Positions 58,512-64,000 of a stretch of 64,000 bases of DNA are shown here, one piece after another. The position numbers were made by a program, and so were the translations under genes. Position 1 is the stretch's first letter; every line of letters begins with the position of its first letter. This DNA is from JBCDCB01 sp039182735 (lineage in GTDB: Bacteria > Planctomycetota > Phycisphaerae > Phycisphaerales > UBA1924). The notes under the pieces were generated by a model. That model was not told where the DNA came from. It worked only from the letters and a program-made list of their open reading frames with translations, and did not search any database. The DNA is taken from assembly GCA_039182735.1 (NCBI GenBank), contig JBCDCB010000007.1, forward strand, positions 5,301-69,300. Reading direction: 5' to 3'.

Positions 58512-59735
58512 ATGGCTTTGCCGTCCCAATCGCCCCGCGTGACGCGTTACGGCTACCGACCGGCGCGGAAGCGCCCCGTCCGTCGCACGCCGAGGGTGTT
58601 CCTGTTGTTGCTGCTGGTGCTCGCGGCCGCGGGCTGGCTGGTGATCGTGAACCTCCCGGGTGGCGACGCATCGGGCGAGGAGCGACTGGCCCAAGAGACC
58701 GGCGAGCCCACGCCCGCGCCTCCCGCCGAGACGAGACCTAGCGAGACCACGCTACGCCTCGCGAGCGCCCAATCGCGCGAGCTCGAGCGCGAGCGGCCCC
58801 GTCAACGGGCGAGGCCCGAGCGCGAACCGAGCCTGCCGGAACTGGTGATGGGCAGCGCCGAATCGTCGGTCCCCGTGCGCACGGCTCCTGCGGAAACCAC
58901 ATCACAGCCCCCTCGCACAAACGAGAGCACGCGCGCGACCGGCACGCCGGTGCGGACGGGCACCGGTCTCTCGGCCCGCGCGCAGCAGGCGCTGCAGGAC
59001 GGTGATCCGATCGAGGCGCGCGATCTGTGGAACCGGGCAGCGCACGATCCGCTGGCGACCGCGTCGGAGCGTGCGATGGCCCGGGCGCGGCTCGATGCGC
59101 TGAACGAGGACCTGCTCTTCACGCCGCGGGTGGTGCAGGGCGATCCGCTGGTGCTGACGTACAGCATCAAGTCCGGCGATTCGCTGGCGAAGATCGCGCG
59201 ATTGCAGAACCTCGCGGTCGATTGGCGACTCATCGCACGCATCAACGGGATCGACAACCCGAACCGCATCCGCGTGGGGCAGACGCTCAAGTTGATCCGC
59301 GGGCCCTTCCACGGCGTGGTGAGCAAGAGCGCGTACCGACTCGATATCTACGCCGAGCAGCTCGACAGCGCGGGGAACCGATTGCTTGTGCGGTCGTTCG
59401 CGTGCGGGCTGGGGGAGTACGGGAGCACGCCGGTGGGCTCGTGGGTGGTTCGTGGGAACTCGAAGCTGGTGAATCCGGCGTGGGTGAACCCGCGGACGGG
59501 CGAGCGGTTCGGCGCGGACGACCCGATGAACCCGATCGGGGAACGCTGGATCGGGCTCGACGGGACGGACCCGGAGACGGAACTCATGACGGGGTACGGG
59601 ATCCACGGGACGATCGAGCCGGAATCGATCGGGCGCGAGGCCTCGATGGGCTGCGTGCGTCTCCGTTCGGGCGATGTGGAGCTGGTGTACGAGCTGCTCG
59701 CAGAGGGCCAGAGCACCGTGGAAATCCTGCCCTGA
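58512..59735 (+). CDS. LysM and L,D-transpeptidase (YkuD) protein, 407 aa
   Basis: This is predicted to make 3-3 cross-links in peptidoglycan or to attach proteins to it. After a basic N-region there is one helix (about 30-48, VFLLLLLVLAAAGWLVIV), a long Pro/Thr/Arg-rich linker (about 55-160), a short TPR-like segment, a LysM domain (about 217-262, YSIKSGDSLAKIARLQ ... NRIRVGQTLKLI) and a YkuD catalytic domain with HGTIEPESIG and SMGCVRLR, whose Cys is the nucleophile. GGGAGG lies upstream of the ATG at 58512. It argues for a real peptidoglycan wall in this planctomycete. Confidence 0.92.
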   Translation: MALPSQSPRVTRYGYRPARKRPVRRTPRVFLLLLLVLAAAGWLVIVNLPGGDASGEERLAQETGEPTPAPPAETRPSETTLRLASAQSRELERERPRQRARPEREPSLPELVMGSAESSVPVRTAPAETTSQPPRTNESTRATGTPVRTGTGLSARAQQALQDGDPIEARDLWNRAAHDPLATASERAMARARLDALNEDLLFTPRVVQGDPLVLTYSIKSGDSLAKIARLQNLAVDWRLIARINGIDNPNRIRVGQTLKLIRGPFHGVVSKSAYRLDIYAEQLDSAGNRLLVRSFACGLGEYGSTPVGSWVVRGNSKLVNPAWVNPRTGERFGADDPMNPIGERWIGLDGTDPETELMTGYGIHGTIEPESIGREASMGCVRLRSGDVELVYELLAEGQSTVEILP

Positions 59736-59786
59736 TCGGGTCGGACGAGGGCGGCATAACCGCGCGCGTTCGGGGCCGGAATCGCC

Positions 59787-59792
59787 TATGAT
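59787..59792 (+). promoter_or_regulatory. -10 element (TATGAT) of gyrB
   Basis: TATGAT with the same flanks as the clpP1 promoter (cctatgattc) lies 93 bases before the gyrB ATG, giving a leader of about 87 bases. No structured regulatory RNA is recognised in the leader. Confidence 0.45.
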
Positions 59793-59885
59793 TCTCGGCT
59801 TGAATCGGCCTCGTTCGGCGCGCCGTGCGCCACGGGAACGGGTGCCGCTGTTCGCCCCCTGGCTCGCGGAAAGACACCACCCTTC

Positions 59886-62531
59886 ATGAGCACTCCCGAA
59901 GGCGCCAGCGGCGCTGCCCAGAGCAACTACGGCGCCGATCAGATCAGCATCCTCGAGGGTCTCGAGGCGGTGCGCAAGCGCCCCGGCATGTACATCGGCG
60001 ACACCGGGACCGCCGGGCTGCACCACCTCGTGTGGGAGACCGTTGACAACTCGATCGACGAGTGCATGGCGGGTCGCGCGACGACCGTCGCGGTGCGTGT
60101 TCATCCCGATGGATCGGTGAGCATCACCGACGACGGGTCGGGTATCCCCGTCGATCCGAAGCGGCACGACAACCCCGCGTACGACGGGAAGCCCGCGGTC
60201 GAGCTCGTCATGACCGTGCTGCACGCGGGCGGAAAGTTTGGAGCCGAGGACTCGGCGTACAAGGTCTCGGGCGGTCTGCACGGCGTGGGCATCTCCGTCG
60301 TCAACGCGCTGAGCGAGTGGCTCGAGGTCGAGATCTTCCGCGAGGGCAAGATCCACAAGATGCGTTTCGAGCGCGGCGTCGTGGTCGAGCCGCTCGTGGT
60401 CGTCGGCGAGATCCCGGGCGACGCCAAACGGCGCACCGGCACCAAGGTCACCTTCAAGCCCGACCCGGACATGTTCCCCGACACCGAGATCCAGCACGGC
60501 GTGCTGCAGCACCGCCTGCGCGAGCTCGCGTACCTCAACCCAGGGGTGATCATCCGCCTGACCGACGAGCGCGTCGGCGCTGACGGGCAGATGAAGGAAG
60601 ACACGTTCCGCTACGACGACGGGCTCGCGGAGTTCGTCGGTTTCCTGAACCAGAACAAGCAGACGCTGCACGAGGTGATCCACTTCTCGGGCGAGCAGGA
60701 GGCGCAGGGGTACGCCGTCGAGGTCGCGCTGCAGTACAACGACTCGTACAACGAGGTCGTGCAGACGTTCGCCAACAACATCCGCACGGTGGACGGGGGG
60801 ACGCACCTCTCCGGGTTCAAGACCGCGATCACACGTGCGCTGAACACCTATTCGAAACGCGCGGGGCTCGTGAAAGAGAAGGACCCCACGCCCTCGGGCG
60901 ACGACCTGCGCGAAGGGCTCGCGGCGGTGGTGTCGGTGAAGCTCCCCGAGCCGCAGTTCGAAGGGCAAACGAAGGGCAAGCTGCGCAACACGGACGTCGA
61001 GGGGTTCGTCTCGTCGATGGTGAGCGAGGGGCTCGCGACGTGGCTGGACGAGCACCCGAGCGAGGCGAAGCGTATCTGCCAGAAGGGCCTGCTCGCGGCG
61101 CAGGCGCGCGAGGCGGCCCGCAAGGCGCGCGAGCTGACGCGGCGCAAGAGCGCGTTGGAATCCGGCTCGATGCCGCACAAGCTGCGCGACTGCACGACCA
61201 AGGACGTGGACCGCTCGGAGATGTTCATCGTCGAGGGTGATTCCGCGGGCGGGTCGGCGACGCAGGGTCGGAACGTCGAGACACAGGCGATCCTGCCGCT
61301 GCGGGGCAAGCTGCTGAACGTCGAACGCGCTCGCCTCGACAAGATCCTGGCGTTCGAGGAGATCCGCACGCTCATCAGCGCGCTCAAGTGCGGCATCGGC
61401 GAGGACTTCAACATTGCGAATCTGCGCTACGGGCGCATCATCATCATGACCGACGCGGATGTCGATGGTTCGCACATCCGTACGCTGCTCCTGACGTTCT
61501 TCTTCCGCCAGATGCCGGAGTTGATCCGGCGCGGGCGGATCTACATCGCGCAGCCGCCGCTGTACCAGCTGATCCGCGGCAAGTCGTCGCAGTACGTACT
61601 CAACGAGCGCGAGATGAACGACAACTTGGTAGCGCTGGCGCTCGAGGGGGCGGAACTGCTCGTGCGCGATACCGACGAGATCCATCCGCAGGCGGGCGAG
61701 CCGAAGCCCGTGCGCACGATCGCGGGCGACGACGTGCCGAGGCTGGTCAAGGCGCTGCGCCGGCTGGACGATCTCGTGCAGGTGTGCGAGCGGCGCGGCA
61801 TCCGGTTCGTGGACTTGCTCGCCGCGAGACCCGTTGCGAGCGACCCCGGCTATGCCGAGGGCAAGCTGCCGGCGCTGCACGCGCGCCACGAGGGGCGTGA
61901 CCTCTTCGCCTGGAGCGAAGAGGGGCTCAACGCGCAGCTCGAATCGCTCGGCGTGCGGCGCGGGGACCTGGAAGCCGAGGTCTCGCTCAACGGCGATACG
62001 GCGCCGGACGAACGCCCCGCCGTCATGGTGCGCGAGCTGCACGAGACGCGCGAACTCTCGGTCGTGATCGAAGAGCTTGAGGGCTTCGGTGTCGAGATCG
62101 GTGACTACGCGCTCACACGAGAAGAAGCGGTGACCGGCGAACTGCTGCCCACGAAGTACGCGTGGCGCACGCCGAAGGGCGCGAAGAAGCAGGCCGAGAG
62201 CGAAGGCGAGGGCGAGTCCGAGAACACCCCGTCGGACACGCGCGGGTCACGCCTCGTGGAAGCGGCGAACGTGCCGGCGATCCTCGACGCGCTGCTCGAT
62301 GTCGGGCGACGCGGGCTCGAGGTCAAGCGGTTCAAGGGTCTGGGCGAGATGGACCCCGAGCAGCTCTGGGAAACGACGATGGACCCGGAGGTGCGCACGC
62401 TGCTGCGTGTCACGTGGGACGACGCGACGGCCGCCGACGAGCTCTTCACCGTGCTCATGGGCGAGAACGTCGAGCAGCGCCGCACGTACATCGAAGAGCA
62501 CGCGCTCGAGGTGAAGTCGCTCGACGTATGA
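59886..62531 (+). CDS. gyrB: DNA gyrase subunit B
   Basis: This is the ATPase subunit of gyrase, introducing negative supercoils with GyrA. The 881 residues comprise the GHKL ATPase (ETVDNSIDE, DDGSGIPVD, GGLHGVGISVVNALS), the transducer domain, the TOPRIM domain with VEGDSAGGSA (near 450) and MTDADVDGSHIRTLL, and the C-terminal VKRFKGLGEMDPEQLW. An insertion of about 170 residues separates the two TOPRIM halves (about 570-740), as in gamma-proteobacterial GyrB, with an additional acidic Glu/Gly/Ser loop. gyrA is not adjacent. ParE is an alternative, but the insert favours GyrB. Confidence 0.96.
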   Translation: MSTPEGASGAAQSNYGADQISILEGLEAVRKRPGMYIGDTGTAGLHHLVWETVDNSIDECMAGRATTVAVRVHPDGSVSITDDGSGIPVDPKRHDNPAYDGKPAVELVMTVLHAGGKFGAEDSAYKVSGGLHGVGISVVNALSEWLEVEIFREGKIHKMRFERGVVVEPLVVVGEIPGDAKRRTGTKVTFKPDPDMFPDTEIQHGVLQHRLRELAYLNPGVIIRLTDERVGADGQMKEDTFRYDDGLAEFVGFLNQNKQTLHEVIHFSGEQEAQGYAVEVALQYNDSYNEVVQTFANNIRTVDGGTHLSGFKTAITRALNTYSKRAGLVKEKDPTPSGDDLREGLAAVVSVKLPEPQFEGQTKGKLRNTDVEGFVSSMVSEGLATWLDEHPSEAKRICQKGLLAAQAREAARKARELTRRKSALESGSMPHKLRDCTTKDVDRSEMFIVEGDSAGGSATQGRNVETQAILPLRGKLLNVERARLDKILAFEEIRTLISALKCGIGEDFNIANLRYGRIIIMTDADVDGSHIRTLLLTFFFRQMPELIRRGRIYIAQPPLYQLIRGKSSQYVLNEREMNDNLVALALEGAELLVRDTDEIHPQAGEPKPVRTIAGDDVPRLVKALRRLDDLVQVCERRGIRFVDLLAARPVASDPGYAEGKLPALHARHEGRDLFAWSEEGLNAQLESLGVRRGDLEAEVSLNGDTAPDERPAVMVRELHETRELSVVIEELEGFGVEIGDYALTREEAVTGELLPTKYAWRTPKGAKKQAESEGEGESENTPSDTRGSRLVEAANVPAILDALLDVGRRGLEVKRFKGLGEMDPEQLWETTMDPEVRTLLRVTWDDATAADELFTVLMGENVEQRRTYIEEHALEVKSLDV

Positions 62532-62562
62532 GGTTTTCGCTTGGAGACCCGCCGCTTGGCCC

Positions 62563-62568
62563 TAGGCT
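62563..62568 (+). promoter_or_regulatory. -10 element (TAGGCT) for the gene at 62588
   Basis: TAGGCT lies 19 bases before the ATG at 62588, soon after the gyrB stop. GAGGG between the two could act as a ribosome binding site. Confidence 0.35.
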
Positions 62569-62587
62569 TGCGGTGAGGGCTTCGGAT

Positions 62588-63889
62588 ATGCGCGAGCCGC
62601 CGACCAATCAGGGGCTGATCTCCAGGCGCATGCTCGGGTGCGCGGCGGGCGTGCTGTGCGTGCTCGTTGTGGCGCGCCCGACATCGGATCGGTGGTTCGA
62701 CGCGGTGCTGCTGGCCGCGTCGAGCGAACCGGTTGGCGACACGCCGGCGTCGCCCGAGCCCGCTGCGCCGGCGGTCGAGCCGGCGCGCGTGGCCCAGGCG
62801 GAAACGGCGCAACCTGTTGAGCGCGTGACCGAGACGACGGGCGACGTTCCGACGGTTGGTTCGCCCGAGCGGGACGTGCCGGCGGTGCGGAGCGAACCGA
62901 CCGTCCAGGGCGACTTGTTTGCGGACAGCACGCCGACGACATCGCGCGGAACGCGACCGCTGCGACTCGATCGGAACACGTTCGCGCCGACGCGCGCATT
63001 CTCGAGCGGTGGCAGCACTGCGCCGGTGAACAGTGCGCCGCGTCAGCCGGCACCCGTCTCGGGCGCGTTGGTGTCGAACGCGCCGACGTTCGGCGGCGTG
63101 GCGATCGGTGGCGGTTCCTCACCAGCGCAGCCCGGGGGCGGCGGTGGCAGTGTCGGTACGAGCGGTTCGTCGGGCGGTGGATCCGCCGGCGCGGACAGCG
63201 GCACCGAACTCTCGATCGCGGACCCGGGTGGAGGTGGCGATGGAAGCAACGGCGGGCCGCTGGTGATCTCCGGAGGCGTCACCACGTCACCGGCCACGCC
63301 GACCGCACCCGCACCGACGCCCGGCGGCACCGGGACGACGCCGACACCCACCCCAGAACCAGCGCCCGTGCCCACGGTGCCGATAACGCCGACGCTTCCG
63401 CCGATCCCAACAGTTCCAGAGACGCCGACAACACCGACGATGCCATCGCCAGATCCCGCGGACGACACCCCGCCGCCCGTGACGCCGAGCGATGATGAGG
63501 CGCCCGCGGAGCCGATGCTCGATACGGACCGGGACGGCGTGCCCGATGCGGAGGACGGCTGCCCGGAAGACCCGTTCAAGACCGAGCCCGGCGCGTGCGG
63601 GTGCGGGCGCTCGGATGTCGATACCGACGGCGACGGTGTGCCGAACTGTTTCGACGAATGCCCGACGGATCCCACGCGCTCGGTGCAGACCGCGTGCGGC
63701 TGCGCGGACACGAGCTTCGACGTCAACGCGGATGAGTCGCTCGATGTCGAGGACGTGTACGAGTTCATCCGTGCGCCCTTTGACATCACACTGAACGGGA
63801 TCATCTCGATCGCGGACGGCGAATGCCTGGTTGACATGGTGCGCGCGAGCGAGACGGCGGACGTGCAGGTTTCGTGCGTCAGTCCGTAG
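62588..63889 (+). CDS. Secreted thrombospondin-type-3-repeat protein, 433 aa
   Basis: A basic N-region and hydrophobic helix (about 11-30, LISRRMLGCAAGVLCVLVV) serve as signal or anchor. The middle (about 50-300) is low-complexity Pro/Thr/Gly/Ser. The C-terminal part has Ca-binding TSP type-3 repeats: DTDRDGVPDAEDGCPEDPFK, DVDTDGDGVPNCFDECPTDP, with CGCG and CGC between them, then a dockerin-like FDVNADESLDVEDVYEFI. It is a likely wall- or surface-associated protein. The start is uncertain: ATG at 62528 would add 20 residues but overlaps the gyrB stop. Its stop overlaps the convergent RND gene by 11 bases. Confidence 0.8.
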   Translation: MREPPTNQGLISRRMLGCAAGVLCVLVVARPTSDRWFDAVLLAASSEPVGDTPASPEPAAPAVEPARVAQAETAQPVERVTETTGDVPTVGSPERDVPAVRSEPTVQGDLFADSTPTTSRGTRPLRLDRNTFAPTRAFSSGGSTAPVNSAPRQPAPVSGALVSNAPTFGGVAIGGGSSPAQPGGGGGSVGTSGSSGGGSAGADSGTELSIADPGGGGDGSNGGPLVISGGVTTSPATPTAPAPTPGGTGTTPTPTPEPAPVPTVPITPTLPPIPTVPETPTTPTMPSPDPADDTPPPVTPSDDEAPAEPMLDTDRDGVPDAEDGCPEDPFKTEPGACGCGRSDVDTDGDGVPNCFDECPTDPTRSVQTACGCADTSFDVNADESLDVEDVYEFIRAPFDITLNGIISIADGECLVDMVRASETADVQVSCVSP

Positions 63890-64000
63890 GTCGCGTGCGC
63901 AAGCGGAGAATCGCCGGCAGCAGCGTGATGGTGACGAGGTAGGTCGTCATCAGCCCGATCGCCATGACGAGCCCGAGCGACGCGATGCCGCGGTGCTGCG
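63879..64000 (-). CDS. RND/MMPL-family transporter, C-terminal end (partial)
   Basis: The minus strand reads HRGIASLGLVMAIGLMTTYLV, then TITLLPAILRLRTRPTD and a stop. This is the last transmembrane helix and end of an RND-superfamily (MMPL/HpnN-like) exporter, where 'GxxxLGxxxAxGxxxxxxxxLxxLPALL' is the common close. The N-terminal bulk lies beyond the window. HpnN-type members export hopanoids or lipids in other phyla, but the fragment is too short to tell. It is convergent with the TSP3 gene. Confidence 0.75.
   Translation of the reverse strand, partial: QHRGIASLGLVMAIGLMTTYLVTITLLPAILRLRTRPTD

Noticed and set aside
58902..62042. A 1046-codon open frame antisense to the L,D-transpeptidase and gyrB
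   Set aside because: The sense-strand genes are unmistakable. The antisense product is repetitive Arg/Val/Leu/His sequence with no family signature.

Overview
The window is about 64 kb of GC-rich bacterial chromosome. Its gene content points to a planctomycete of the class Phycisphaerae. The evidence is secreted proteins ending in PEP-CTERM-like tails (Val-Pro-x-Pro, hydrophobic helix, Arg cluster), several proteins with prepilin-type N-termini (GFTLIELLVVIAI) of the H-X9-DG kind, secreted proteins sharing a PPxGPV motif after the signal peptide, a type III glutamine synthetase, two different ClpPs side by side, and a Rho factor with a long low-complexity N-terminus. There is no rRNA, CRISPR array, transposase or integrase. 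The single tRNA is Leu-CAA.

Layout. 1-4.2 kb: a hypothetical gene, a secreted beta-helix protein, tRNA-Leu followed by an acetyltransferase gene closed off by a second copy of the tRNA 3' end, and a DUF3467 protein. 4.2-7.4 kb: pheA and two related membrane proteins. 7.4-14.4 kb: nuoJKLMN, the membrane arm of complex I. 14.5-20.3 kb: pgsA-pgpA (phosphatidylglycerol synthesis), comM, a truncated haemoglobin, lepA, and a low-GC orphan. 20.3-24.7 kb: a cobalamin riboswitch driving four genes: a PEP-CTERM propeller-like protein, a dockerin-tailed surface protein, a pseudopilin and a BFD-type [2Fe-2S] protein. 24.7-30.8 kb: a MazG-like protein, trpA, glnN, coaE and rho. 30.9-42.6 kb: an envelope region with a PEP-CTERM protein, a pseudopilin, a double DM13 protein, a copper ATPase, a choice-of-anchor B protein, a di-haem peroxidase, an Mbn/YtkA-like lipoprotein and an NHL-type propeller. 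42.6-52.9 kb: mnmE, yidC, a phosphoesterase, clpP-clpP, a cell-wall amidase, a Ser/Thr kinase, a LuxR-type regulator and glyA. 53-64 kb: a pseudopilin-like double-domain protein, panD, an S46 peptidase, trmL/bioD (divergent), a 5-formyl-THF cyclo-ligase, an L,D-transpeptidase, gyrB, a TSP3-repeat protein and the end of an RND/MMPL transporter.

Two regulatory themes stand out. First, the cobalamin riboswitch controls secreted and surface proteins rather than an obvious synthesis enzyme or a TonB receptor, which suggests an envelope B12-capture system. Second, about nine genes have a TA-x-x-x-T-like -10 hexamer placed exactly six bases before the start codon and no ribosome binding site. That geometry predicts leaderless mRNAs. 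It includes a trmL/bioD divergent pair whose two -10 boxes share two base pairs. Other genes, mostly those inside operons, have clear GGAGG-type sites, so both modes of initiation seem to coexist.

Several neighbouring genes form plausible units: pgsA-pgpA (successive steps to phosphatidylglycerol), nuoJKLMN (translationally coupled), yidC-mnmE, bioD plus the cyclo-ligase, and clpP1-clpP2. Assignments rest on reading motifs and context by eye. No database search was possible.
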